Of a stretch of DNA of 64,000 nt, positions 54,009 through 62,526 are shown piece after piece (within the stretch, counting starts at the first letter, position 1; each line of letters starts with the position of its first letter). The translations under genes and the position numbers were made by a program. Source of the stretch: Ornithinimicrobium cryptoxanthini. GTDB lineage: Bacteria; Actinomycetota; Actinomycetes; Actinomycetales; Dermatophilaceae. The stretch covers positions 1,426,001 through 1,490,000 of the forward strand of contig NZ_CP099490.1 of assembly GCF_023923205.1 (NCBI RefSeq). Reading direction: 5' to 3'. The notes beneath the pieces were generated by a model. That model saw only the letters and a program-made list of their open reading frames with translations. It had not been told where the DNA came from and made no database searches.

Positions 54009-54824
54009 TCACGGCAGGTAGAGCGTGAAGTAGGCCGTCCCGTCGGGTCCGTAGCAGGAGCCGGCCGCCTTGGACGTCGCGTCGTAGGGCGTGACGAAGC
54101 ACTCCCAGCCGGTGGGGGTGACCCACGGGATCGTCCAGGACGGCTCGGTGTTGGCCTCGGCCAGCCCCCACTCGGCGCGCGCCCCGTCACAGGTGACCGC
54201 GACGAGATCGGCATGCGTGTCGCCATACTCCTTGGTGCTGACCACGCACGCTGCGACCGGGTCGGTCGGCGACCCGGTGGGACCCGCGGTGGGTGCGGGT
54301 GCGTCCACGCACGGGGGGAGGAGCTTGCTGACGGCGGCCGGGGCACCCCGGGCCGACAGGTCGTCCTGGCACACCGGGTCGCCCATGGCGACGGCGTGGA
54401 ACCAGCGTCCGTCCACCTGCTCGGCGATGAACTCCGGCGCCCCCGGCGCGTTCGGATAGGCCGCGAAGGCCCACCCGTCCTCGCAGAAGTCGACACTCAC
54501 CCCACCGGGAAACCCGAGGATGTCCTGGCTCAACCCGTCGTCGTCGCACGCCGTGACGGCCGGTCGGGCGGGGGCGGCCGTCGTCGGCGCAGGGGCCGCC
54601 TCCGGGGCGGGCTCTGCCGTAGTCGTCTCAGCGCTGGCAGAGGTCGGCGTGACGGTGGTCGGGGCTGCCGAGGTGGGTGCCTCGTCCGCGATCTCTGTGG
54701 TTGTCGCGGTCGCCGTGCTCTCCGTCGTCGTGGTGGGGTCGGCCGGGGCACGGTCCTGCGCGTCGTCACCGCACGCGCTCAGGAGGACTGCAGCGGCAGC
54801 GGCAGCAGCGAGGAGGCGACGCAT
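54009..54824 (-). CDS. Lipoprotein of unknown function
   Basis: A 271-residue protein with lipobox LSAC (C18) and a Thr/Ala/Pro linker to about residue 105. The C-terminal part has regularly spaced cysteines (CDDDG, DFCEDGW, PVCQDD, PPCVD, ACVVST, VTCDG, WECFV, GSCYG), eight in all, suggesting four disulphides. No family recognised. Leftward, convergent with the acyl-CoA ligase-like gene. Confidence 0.7.
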   Translation of the reverse strand: MRRLLAAAAAAAVLLSACGDDAQDRAPADPTTTTESTATATTTEIADEAPTSAAPTTVTPTSASAETTTAEPAPEAAPAPTTAAPARPAVTACDDDGLSQDILGFPGGVSVDFCEDGWAFAAYPNAPGAPEFIAEQVDGRWFHAVAMGDPVCQDDLSARGAPAAVSKLLPPCVDAPAPTAGPTGSPTDPVAACVVSTKEYGDTHADLVAVTCDGARAEWGLAEANTEPSWTIPWVTPTGWECFVTPYDATSKAAGSCYGPDGTAYFTLYLP

Positions 54825-54904
54825 AGGGGGCCTTTCACGGTTCCGAGCGTGCGCCCTCGGCACACGGTTCGAGCAGACGACGGCAGGGGTGGGAGGATGG
54901 TCCC

Positions 54905-55486
54905 ATGCCCCAGCCTGACAGCATGACCCTCCCACAGGAACTGCGCGAGGACATCGAGCACGCAGGATATCTGCCGGCGCTCGTGTCGGACGTGGTCGCC
55001 ACGGCTGTGGCGGGTGACGAGATCGTCGGGCACCTGGTGCACCAGGAGACCACCCTGGACGAGGAGGCCGTCCGCCGCCACGTCACCGTGCTCGTCCTGA
55101 CGCCGCACCGACTGGTCATCGGGCACGCCGACGACCACGAGTCCGGCGAGCCGCACGGGCACTTCGCCACCGCCACCACCGAGACCGTCCCGCTGCGCGC
55201 GGTGCGTGGCGTGATGATGACGCACGTCCTGCCCGACCCCGCGACCTATGCCGGTGGGCTGACCGGGCGCGCGCTGACCCTGACCCTCGGCTGGGGGACC
55301 GTCTCGCGGCTGGACCTGGTGCCCGCGATGTGCGCGGACCCGACCTGCGAGGGTGACCACGGCTATGAGGGCACCGTGGCCTCCGACGACATCTCGCTGC
55401 GGATCACCTCCGAGGCCGACGGACCCGAGGCGCTCACGCGGGCGCTCGCCTTTGCCCAGCAGCTCTCCGCCCGTCTCGGCCGCTGA
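54905..55486 (+). CDS. DUF5998 family protein
   Basis: A 193-residue actinobacterial protein, conserved next to the phosphodiesterase and thymidine kinase genes as here. Central strands with VLVLTPHRLVIGHADDH look like a PH-like fold; CADPTCEGDHGYEG carries two cysteines. Function unknown. Stop lies 14 bp before the next start. Confidence 0.83.
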   Translation: MPQPDSMTLPQELREDIEHAGYLPALVSDVVATAVAGDEIVGHLVHQETTLDEEAVRRHVTVLVLTPHRLVIGHADDHESGEPHGHFATATTETVPLRAVRGVMMTHVLPDPATYAGGLTGRALTLTLGWGTVSRLDLVPAMCADPTCEGDHGYEGTVASDDISLRITSEADGPEALTRALAFAQQLSARLGR

Positions 55487-55499
55487 CCACCGACTGCCC

Positions 55500-56663
55500 G
55501 TGGTCGCCCTGCCCTCGGAGTTCATCGAGCTGGCGTATGCCGGGTCGCTGGCCACCGTCCTGCCTGCCGTCGCGCAGAGCCTGGGTGTGTCGGCCCACCC
55601 GGGGGCGGCGCCCCTCGGCCTCGACCCCCTGTTTGAGCTGCCACCGGCCCGCAGTGCCGTGCTGGTGCTCGTCGACGGGCTGGGTGCCGAGCAGCTCCGG
55701 CGGCGCAGCGGTCACGCCCAGTTCCTGCGCTCTCTGCAGAGCCCAGCGCCGCAGCTGACCTGCGGCTTCCCCGCGACGACGGCCACCAGCCTGGCCAGCC
55801 TGGGCACCGGGCTCCCGCCGGGCGCGCACGGGATGGTCGGCTGGCAGGTGCTGATGCCCGAGCACGACCGGCTGCTCAACCACCTGTCCTGGGACGAGGG
55901 GCCGGACCCCGAGCAGTGGCAGCCGCACCGCACCGTCTTTGAGCAGCTCGAGGCCGGGGGCGTCGCGGTCACCCGGATCGGGCCGGGCTACTTCGACGGC
56001 TCCGGCATGACGCGGGCCGCCCAGCGCGGGGGCAGTTTCGCGGCCGCCCGGACGCTGCCCGAGCGGGTCGACACCGCCATCGCGGCGCTCACCGCGGCGC
56101 CGCGCTCCTTCGTCTATCTCTACTGGGGCGAGGTCGACAAGATCGGGCACACCTTCGGTCCAGACTCCTGGCAGTGGGGTGAGGAGGTGGAGCGCACCGA
56201 TGCTGCGCTCGCCGACCTGGCGATGCGCCTGCCGCCTGGCACCTCGCTGACCGTGACCGCCGACCACGGCATGGTCGAGGCCCCCGAGATGCTCCGCCAC
56301 GACCTGGCCTGGGACGAGGACCTGGCCCGCGGCATACGTCATCTCGGTGGTGACCCCCGCGTGCCGCAACCGCACTGCGAGCCCGGGGCCGCGGCCGAGG
56401 TGCTCGAGACCTGGACTGAGCTGCTGGGGGAGCAGGCGCTGGTCGTCAGCCGCGCCGAGGCGATCGACCACGGGTGGTTCGGGCCGGTCGAGGGCGCGGT
56501 GACCCCCCGCATCGGTGACCTGGTCGTGGCGATGCGCGGCCACGCGACCGTGCTCGACTCCCGGGCTCAGCGGCCGGAGTTTCTCGCCCTGAAGGGGCAC
56601 CACGGGTCACTCACCCGCGACGAGATGGCGATCCCCCTGCTGCACCTGCCCGCCGTTCCGTAG
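55500..56663 (+). CDS. Alkaline phosphatase-superfamily phosphodiesterase
   Basis: A 387-residue nucleotide pyrophosphatase/phosphodiesterase-like protein. Two-metal site residues: D59 (LVDGLG), Thr nucleophile at 93/94 (FPATTATS), YWGEVDKIGHTFG, TADHGMV and KGHHGSLT. No signal peptide, so cytoplasmic. The GTG at 55500 lies 14 bp after the DUF5998 stop. Substrate unknown; phosphodiesters or nucleotides are usual. Confidence 0.87.
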   Translation: MVALPSEFIELAYAGSLATVLPAVAQSLGVSAHPGAAPLGLDPLFELPPARSAVLVLVDGLGAEQLRRRSGHAQFLRSLQSPAPQLTCGFPATTATSLASLGTGLPPGAHGMVGWQVLMPEHDRLLNHLSWDEGPDPEQWQPHRTVFEQLEAGGVAVTRIGPGYFDGSGMTRAAQRGGSFAAARTLPERVDTAIAALTAAPRSFVYLYWGEVDKIGHTFGPDSWQWGEEVERTDAALADLAMRLPPGTSLTVTADHGMVEAPEMLRHDLAWDEDLARGIRHLGGDPRVPQPHCEPGAAAEVLETWTELLGEQALVVSRAEAIDHGWFGPVEGAVTPRIGDLVVAMRGHATVLDSRAQRPEFLALKGHHGSLTRDEMAIPLLHLPAVP

Positions 56664-56673
56664 ACTGCACGCC

Positions 56674-57381
56674 GTGGCCGAGCTTGTCTTCTTCACCGGA
56701 ACGATGGATTGCGGCAAGTCGACCCTCGCGCTCCAGATGGATCACAACCACGCGACGCGTGGGCGGGCCGGGCTGATCTTCTCCAAGCACGACCGGGCCG
56801 GCCAGTCCGTGCTCTCCTCGAGGTTGGGTCTCTCGCGCGAGGCGATCGAGGTGACCGACGACCTGGAGTTCTGGGACCTCGTCGTCGACGCCGCGACCAG
56901 CGGTCGGCGGGTCGACTACCTGATCTGTGACGAGGCGCAGTTCTACACCCCTGCGCAGGTCGAGCAGCTGGCGCGGCTGGTGGACGAGATGGGCCTGGAC
57001 GTCTTTGCGTTCGGCATCACCGCCGACTTCCGCACCGAGCTGTTCCCCGGGTCGCGGCGGCTGATCGAGCTCGCCGACCGCACCGAGGTGCTGCAGGTCG
57101 AGGCGCTGTGCTGGTGCGGGCGCACGGCCACCCACAACGCGCGGGTCGTCGACGGGGTCATGGTGGTGGAGGGCGCCCAGATCGTCGTGGGCGACGTTGG
57201 AGAGAGCGAGGCGGGAGAGAGCGAGGCGGGGGAGTCCAGCGCCGCTTCGGTGGTGGAGTACGAGGTGCTCTGCCGGCGCCACTACATGCGCCGGATGACC
57301 TCGCACGCGGCGCGCGCGGCGTCGCTGTCGCCGGAGGTCCTGCCGTTCGACCTCGACTTCTGCCCCGTGCCGCAGCGATGA
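56674..57381 (+). CDS. tdk: Thymidine kinase, type II
   Basis: A 235-residue kinase that salvages thymidine to dTMP. P-loop GTMDCGKS (9-16), DEAQF (85-89) and zinc-ribbon cysteines in ALCWCGR and CRRHY. An insertion GESEAGESEAGESSAA lies inside the zinc ribbon, a local repeat not found in standard enzymes. Starts GTG ten bases after the phosphodiesterase; overlaps the MFS gene by ATGA. Confidence 0.92.
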   Translation: MAELVFFTGTMDCGKSTLALQMDHNHATRGRAGLIFSKHDRAGQSVLSSRLGLSREAIEVTDDLEFWDLVVDAATSGRRVDYLICDEAQFYTPAQVEQLARLVDEMGLDVFAFGITADFRTELFPGSRRLIELADRTEVLQVEALCWCGRTATHNARVVDGVMVVEGAQIVVGDVGESEAGESEAGESSAASVVEYEVLCRRHYMRRMTSHAARAASLSPEVLPFDLDFCPVPQR

Positions 57382-58853
57382 ACCGGGAGCGGGACGAGGT
57401 GGCCGAGGACCACTCGCAGGGGCGCAGCGACGAGCAGCAGCGCTGGCGCGAGCAGCATCCGCTGGAGGACGGCGCGCACTATGGCCCGATCGTCGGTCCG
57501 TCCGCGCGACCCAGGCCGTCCAAGGTGGCGCAGGCGGGCGCCGCTGTCGGCCACGGTCTCGGCAGGGGGGCCAGAGCGGTCGCGCACGGGACGAGCGCGG
57601 TCAGCCACTCGGCATACAGGGTCACGCGCCGGGCGACCCACGCCGAGGGTGCGGGGGAGACGGGACTGTCCCGGCTGATCGAGGTCCACGGCCTGCACAA
57701 TGCGGGCGACGCGGTGGTCGCCATCGCCCTGGCCGGCTCGCTCTTCTTCTCTGTGCCGACCGGCGAGGCGCGCGGTCAGGTCCTGCTGTTCCTGCTGCTG
57801 ACCCTGTTGCCGTTCAGCATCATCGCGCCCTTCATCGGACCGTTCCTGGACCGGTTCCGGCACGGCCGGCGGTGGGCGATCGGCACGACGATGGCGATCC
57901 GGGCCGTGCTCTGCCTCGTGCTGGCCAGCTCGCTGGACACCGCCTCGTGGTGGCAGTTCCCGATGGCGCTGGGCATCCTGGTGGCCAGCAAGGCCTACAA
58001 CGTGACCCGGTCCGCGGCCACCCCGCGACTGCTGCCTCGGGGGATGACACTGGTCAAGGCCAACGGCCGGATGTCGCTGGCGGGGACCGCGGGGGCCACC
58101 CTCGCCGCGCCGCTGGCGATCGGGATCGGCTATTTCGGCTCGGACTGGACGCTGCGCCTGGGGTTTGCGGTCTTCGCGCTCGGGACCGTCCTGGCCATCA
58201 TGCTGCCGCCGGCCGTCGACTCCACCAGGGGCGAGAGCGAGGTGCCCATCAGCGAGGTCGCCGGCCGCAGCAGCCGCTGGGTGCCACCTGCTGTCGTCGG
58301 CGCGCTGCGGGGCAACGTGGGGCTGCGCATGCTGTCCGGCTTCCTGACCATCTTCCTGGCGTTCCTGCTGCGGGAGTCGCCACCCACCGGCTGGACCGGC
58401 AGCAGCAGCCTCCTGCTGCTGGGCATGGTCGCCGCGGCGGCGGGGATCGGGTCGGCGATCGGCACGATGCTGGGTTCGCTGCGCACGCTGGTGCCTCCCC
58501 AGGCGCTGGTGCGGATCGCGCTGATCGTCAACGTCGTCGCGGCGGTGGCCACCGCCATCAACTTCGGGATGATCACGGTCCTGATCCTGTGCTTCCTGGT
58601 CGGCATGAACCAGCAGCTGGGCAAGCTCGCGCTCGACGCAGTCATCCAGGAGACCGTGCCCGAGCACACGCGCACCTCGGTGTTCGGCCGGTCCGAGACC
58701 CTGATCCAGCTCGCCTGGGTCGTCGGAGGTGGCCTCGCGGTCCTGCTGCCGGCCGACTCCACCATCGGGATGACGGTGATCGCGGTGGTCCTGGTCGCCT
58801 GGCTCCTCGTCGTGCTGCTGACCGGGAAGGGACGGGTCCCGCGCCGGGCCTGA
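57378..58853 (+). CDS. MFS-type membrane protein with long charged N-terminus
   Basis: A 491-residue protein with about 100 charged and Ala/Gly-rich cytoplasmic residues before roughly 11-12 helices. PFIGPFLDRFRHGRRWAIG is an MFS loop-like motif. Overlaps tdk by ATGA. Conserved beside tdk in related actinobacteria as far as I recall. Substrate unknown. Confidence 0.78.
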   Translation: MNRERDEVAEDHSQGRSDEQQRWREQHPLEDGAHYGPIVGPSARPRPSKVAQAGAAVGHGLGRGARAVAHGTSAVSHSAYRVTRRATHAEGAGETGLSRLIEVHGLHNAGDAVVAIALAGSLFFSVPTGEARGQVLLFLLLTLLPFSIIAPFIGPFLDRFRHGRRWAIGTTMAIRAVLCLVLASSLDTASWWQFPMALGILVASKAYNVTRSAATPRLLPRGMTLVKANGRMSLAGTAGATLAAPLAIGIGYFGSDWTLRLGFAVFALGTVLAIMLPPAVDSTRGESEVPISEVAGRSSRWVPPAVVGALRGNVGLRMLSGFLTIFLAFLLRESPPTGWTGSSSLLLLGMVAAAAGIGSAIGTMLGSLRTLVPPQALVRIALIVNVVAAVATAINFGMITVLILCFLVGMNQQLGKLALDAVIQETVPEHTRTSVFGRSETLIQLAWVVGGGLAVLLPADSTIGMTVIAVVLVAWLLVVLLTGKGRVPRRA

Positions 58854-58924
58854 GCGATCGCTCCCTCTCCCGGCAGCGGTGTCCGCGCCGGACCAACCCC
58901 GCTGACCACACCAGCGTTCGACCA

Positions 58925-58954
58925 TTGTCACTGAGTGCGCTGGGACCCTAGGGT
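58925..58954 (+). promoter_or_regulatory. Promoter of the small-protein genes
   Basis: TTGTCA (58925-58930) and TAGGGT (58949-58954) are 18 bp apart, a good sigma-70-type promoter. The first ATG downstream is at 58965, so the mRNA is nearly or fully leaderless. Confidence 0.6.
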
Positions 58955-58964
58955 GGACCGGGAC

Positions 58965-58994
58965 ATGACGACACGGGATCGAGGCTGGTCATGA
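58965..58994 (+). CDS. Possible 9-codon leader peptide
   Basis: MTTRDRGWS, from ATG at 58965 to TGA at 58992-58994, begins 10 bases after the -10 box and its stop overlaps the next ATG (ATGA at 58991). Such leaderless upstream ORFs can couple translation to the next gene, or attenuate it. Too short for certainty. Confidence 0.35.
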   Translation: MTTRDRGWS

Positions 58995-59257
58995 CGGAGC
59001 AGACCCACATCACAGATCCGCATCAACCCGACGACGCCCGGCCCGAGCGGGCCCATGATCCAGGCGTCGTGAGTCCGACCGACGCGGATCCGGTCGGTGC
59101 GCAGACCCCGGGCTCACCCTCGGACCGCGTCACGTGGCTTGGCGTCGATGACCTGAACACTCCTGTCCCGTTCGAGGATGTCACCGGTCAGACGCATGCC
59201 TACCGCGGCGACCCCGATCCACCGCCGTTCGAGGCCTTCGATCTGGACTCTGACTGA
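58991..59257 (+). CDS. Small acidic protein, unknown
   Basis: An 88-residue protein rich in Asp, Pro and Glu, with no helix long enough to span a membrane and no known motif; likely disordered. The ordered-looking part is DRVTWLGVDDLNTPVPFEDV (46-65). Support comes from the promoter and ATGA overlap. Its partner may be the YD-repeat protein 52 bp downstream. Confidence 0.55.
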   Translation: MTEQTHITDPHQPDDARPERAHDPGVVSPTDADPVGAQTPGSPSDRVTWLGVDDLNTPVPFEDVTGQTHAYRGDPDPPPFEAFDLDSD

Positions 59258-59309
59258 CTTCGTGTTGGAGCCGATGCGCACACGGCAGGGTTCGACGGAG
59301 GAGGACCGC

Positions 59310-59753
59310 GTGCAGATGACGTTGAGCTATGACAGGGCAGGCAGTCGCCTTCGCCAGATCGGCGACGTCCAGATCTCCTATGACAGGGCGGGCAGCCGAC
59401 CCAGCCGGCTCGGGGAGCTCGACCTCGACTATGACCGGGCGGGCAGCCGTCTGCGGCACGTCGGAGGAGACCGGATCGACTACGACAAGCTAGGCAGCCG
59501 GCCGGTGCGGTTCGGAGAGTTCGACCTGGACTACGACCACCTCGGCAGCAGACTCCGCCGGGTCGGCCGCGTGGACATCGACTACGACAAGCTCGGCAAC
59601 AGGGTCCGCCGGATCGGCGGCCTCACCGTCGACTACGACCGCCTGGGATCGCGCCCCCGACAACTGGTCGCTGCTGACGAGTCACCGCTTGACGTGCAGC
59701 TCGCGGTGGTGATCGCCTTCCTGGTCCTGGTCGCGTTCAAGGACGACGACTGA
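59310..59753 (+). CDS. YD-repeat protein with C-terminal membrane helix, unknown
   Basis: A 147-residue protein made of seven 17-residue repeats starting at Y7, Y24, Y41, Y58, Y75, Y92 and Y109, with consensus YDxxGSRxRxIGxxxID. The regular alternation suggests a beta-solenoid or short beta-hairpin stack. A helix at about 127-142 (DVQLAVVIAFLVLVAF) and KDDD end it. GTG at 59310 is chosen because GGAGGAGG lies five bases upstream; ATG at 59316 is the alternative. Function unknown. Confidence 0.78.
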   Translation: MQMTLSYDRAGSRLRQIGDVQISYDRAGSRPSRLGELDLDYDRAGSRLRHVGGDRIDYDKLGSRPVRFGEFDLDYDHLGSRLRRVGRVDIDYDKLGNRVRRIGGLTVDYDRLGSRPRQLVAADESPLDVQLAVVIAFLVLVAFKDDD

Positions 59754-59781
59754 CCGTTTGTCCTCGCTCGGAGGCGGTTGG

Positions 59782-60183
59782 TCAGAACAGCGTGACGAGG
59801 AACGTGACCGGGCTGATGCCGAGCATGAGCAGCAGCACACTGCCGGCCACCGTGAGGCTGAGGACCGCGGCCAGCGCCGCCACCGCGATCGGTGGCCAAC
59901 CGCGAGCACGTGTCCTCCCGGCAGACCACGCCAGCGCCAGGGCCAGCACCACGTTGACGGTCACCCCGACCAACAGGGCGCTGTCGTAACGGCGGAACTC
60001 TGGGGGAAGGGCTCGTGCCTGAGGCCGCAGCACCTCGAAGATGCCATAAGTCATGCCATGCATGACGAGCAGCGCCCACGCGAGCAGCACCAGCGTGGCC
60101 GTGGTCAGGACGAGGAGCGGCAGGGTCCACCACACCGGGGCGAGCCCGCGACGAGGCCGCCGCTCACTCACTACTGGTGCCAA
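59782..60183 (-). CDS. Small membrane protein, unknown
   Basis: A 133-residue protein with three hydrophobic helices (about 17-42, 70-88, 98-128). TTG at 60183 is preferred because GGAGGGG lies four bases upstream; GTG at 60171 is also possible. Leftward, 48 bp after sepH, perhaps co-transcribed. Converges with the YD-repeat gene. No family recognised. Confidence 0.6.
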   Translation of the reverse strand: MAPVVSERRPRRGLAPVWWTLPLLVLTTATLVLLAWALLVMHGMTYGIFEVLRPQARALPPEFRRYDSALLVGVTVNVVLALALAWSAGRTRARGWPPIAVAALAAVLSLTVAGSVLLLMLGISPVTFLVTLF

Positions 60184-60231
60184 TGCCCCTCCGAGACGAC
60201 CTCGATGGTCGCGTCCAGACGCCGATGCGGG

Positions 60232-61740
60232 TCAGTGACCGCGGTCCTTGGCGCCAAACATGATGTCGTCCCAGCTGGGCACGCCCGGCCGCCCGTCCTT
60301 GCGTCGCGGGGCTTTCGTGGCCTCCTGATCCACTGCGGGGCCATCATCCGTCGCCCTGGTGTCGGCCGGGTCCGCGGCCGAGGCTGCAGCGCCACTGTTG
60401 ACGGACTCTTCGTCGACGGACTCTTCGTCGGCGGACTCTCCGTCGTCGGACTTCGCGTCCGCCGAAGCGTCGTGGAGAGGCTCGGCGTCCGCCGAAGCGT
60501 CGTCGGGCTCGTCCTCCGGGCCATCCAGCTCGTCCTCGGGCTCCTCGTCGGAGTCATCCTCGGAGTCCTCCGCTGAGTCATCCTCCGAGTCATCCTCAGA
60601 CGGTGTCGACGCCCGGTCATAGGCGACCTCGTGACCGAACAGGTCGGCCAACGTCGCCTCCTGCGGGCTCGGGTCGACCTCGTAGTCGTCGTCGAAGTCG
60701 AGCTCGATGTCATAGGTCGTGGCGGCGTCAGACGCATCCGTCTGCTCCGCCGCGGCGGTCCCGGCGGACGCTGCGTCCTGCTCCTCGACGCTGCCCTGGC
60801 CTGCTCGCTCTTGGTCCCCAGGCTCCTGGTCAGGCCCGGCACCGGCCGAGCCCTGGCGTGGTGAGTCCTGGCGTGCTGAGTCCTTGCGCGCAGCCCTCCT
60901 GCGCGCAGCACGTGCACCCGCACGTCCCGGTGACTCCCCACGAGCAGCGGGCGGCAGCCCCATGCTGTCCGGGTCGTAGGCCAGCTCCTCCAGCGGCAGC
61001 ACCTGCTCGGGAGCGTCTGCCAGGGAGGGCAGCTCTGCAGGGTCGGCACTGGCCGTGGGTGACTTCTTGCGGCGACCACGCGAGCGGCTGCGCTCACGCA
61101 TCGTGGTCATCAGGTCGACCTCCTCGGCCGCCCCCGCCCCACCGAAGAGCTCCTTGCCGGCCGCGCTGCCGGGCAGGGCCTGCTCGTCCTCACTCAGCCA
61201 GCGCGCCTCGTCGTCCAGCGCCTCCACCGTGCGGTCTGCCGGGTCGAACTGCCAGGCAGCAGCACGCTGCCGCTGACCGGCCACGAACGTGACCAGCACC
61301 GTCCAGGTGCCGCCCTCGGGCCGGGTCGCGTCCCACCCGGTGTTGTCAGCGTCGACGCCGCGGGCCGTGAGGCGCTCACGCACCCTGGACTCCAGCGTCG
61401 GGATCGTCCCGTCCGGCCCGCGCCCGCGCACGTGCGCCGCCCGGGCCATCCCGGCCACGTGCTCGCGCTCGGCCAGGATCGGCCCCTCGAACCGGGCGAC
61501 CCGCTCAGCTGGCCACCCGGTGATCTCGGCCACCTCCGCGGGGCTTAGACCGGCCCGGATCATCGCCTGCACGTGGCGTGGCCGCAGATCGGTGGCCGGA
61601 GCGTCGACCGCAGCAGGACGGGGCCGCAGCGCAGCCCGGAGCCGCTCGTCGACCGTGAGCAGCATCTCGGTGCCGTCCGACGACGACAGGACCAGGTGCT
61701 GGCCGTCCTCGTGGACAGCGGTGAACCGCAGCTGTTGCAT
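60232..61740 (-). CDS. sepH: Septation protein SepH
   Basis: A 502-residue SepH, an actinobacterial cell-division protein known to stimulate FtsZ assembly. The N-terminal DUF3071 domain runs to about residue 165 and contains a helix-turn-helix (MIRAGLSPAEVAEITGWPAERVARFE). The C-terminus keeps the conserved GRPGVPSWDDIMFGAKD. Between them is about 280 residues of Glu/Asp/Ser-rich, probably disordered linker, with repeated DSEDDS and EESVDEES patterns. ATG at 61740 follows GAAGAGG. Confidence 0.9.
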   Translation of the reverse strand: MQQLRFTAVHEDGQHLVLSSSDGTEMLLTVDERLRAALRPRPAAVDAPATDLRPRHVQAMIRAGLSPAEVAEITGWPAERVARFEGPILAEREHVAGMARAAHVRGRGPDGTIPTLESRVRERLTARGVDADNTGWDATRPEGGTWTVLVTFVAGQRQRAAAWQFDPADRTVEALDDEARWLSEDEQALPGSAAGKELFGGAGAAEEVDLMTTMRERSRSRGRRKKSPTASADPAELPSLADAPEQVLPLEELAYDPDSMGLPPAARGESPGRAGARAARRRAARKDSARQDSPRQGSAGAGPDQEPGDQERAGQGSVEEQDAASAGTAAAEQTDASDAATTYDIELDFDDDYEVDPSPQEATLADLFGHEVAYDRASTPSEDDSEDDSAEDSEDDSDEEPEDELDGPEDEPDDASADAEPLHDASADAKSDDGESADEESVDEESVNSGAAASAADPADTRATDDGPAVDQEATKAPRRKDGRPGVPSWDDIMFGAKDRGH

Positions 61741-61851
61741 GCAGCCTCTTCTCGTGTGTCGACCGTTCTGACGACTGTGCCACTTCTCACCCCGTGGCAC
61801 CATCAGGCCACGCCGCTGCAATGACACTCCGAGGGTTACCTTAGGCAGACC

Positions 61852-62526
61852 ATGCTGACCGTCGACGTCAACCTCCAGGTGTTGCTGGACATCCTCGGGG
61901 TGTTCGTGTTCGCCCTTTCGGGCGGTCTCGTCGCCGTCCGCAAGGGGTTGGACCTGGTCGGTGTGGTGGTCCTGGCCTGGGTCGCCGGACTCGGCGGTGG
62001 CATCATGCGCGACGTGCTCCTCGGCGCGACACCGCCCGTGGGGATCAGCGACTGGCGGCTGCTCGCCAGCGTCGTGGTCGCCGGCGCCCTGACCTTCCTG
62101 TGGCAGCGGCGCCTGCGCAGCGCCTATCTCGGACGCGCCCGTGGCCGGATGACGCTGCTCACCCGCTCGGTGCGGACCCTGGACGCCGTCGGCCTCGCCT
62201 TCTTTGCCGTCAGCGGCTCCCTCAAGGCCCTGGACTATGACACCGGCGCGCTGGCGGCCGTGCTTCTCGGGGTGCTCACCGCCGTGGGAGGAGGCGCCCT
62301 GCGCGACGTCCTGGCCGGCCAGGTGCCCGAGGTGCTGCGTCGTGAGCTGTATGCCGTGCCCGCCCTGATCGGAGCCAGCGTCGTCGTCCTGGCCGACCGC
62401 TGGGGACATCTCAACCCAGTCGTCATCTGGGGTTCGGTCATGCTTGTCTTCGCCATCCGCATGGCCGCCGTCGCCCTCAACCTCAACGCCCCCACCGCAC
62501 TACGCACGACAGGAGAAACCCAGTGA
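61852..62526 (+). CDS. TRIC-like / UPF0126 membrane channel
   Basis: A 224-residue protein with seven helices in two repeats; Gly-rich GLGGGIMRDVLLG and VGGGALRDVLAG mark the two copies of the family motif. Bacterial homologues form trimeric cation channels, and some affect glycine or osmotic balance. Stop overlaps the ferrochelatase start (GTGA at 62523). Confidence 0.87.
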   Translation: MLTVDVNLQVLLDILGVFVFALSGGLVAVRKGLDLVGVVVLAWVAGLGGGIMRDVLLGATPPVGISDWRLLASVVVAGALTFLWQRRLRSAYLGRARGRMTLLTRSVRTLDAVGLAFFAVSGSLKALDYDTGALAAVLLGVLTAVGGGALRDVLAGQVPEVLRRELYAVPALIGASVVVLADRWGHLNPVVIWGSVMLVFAIRMAAVALNLNAPTALRTTGETQ

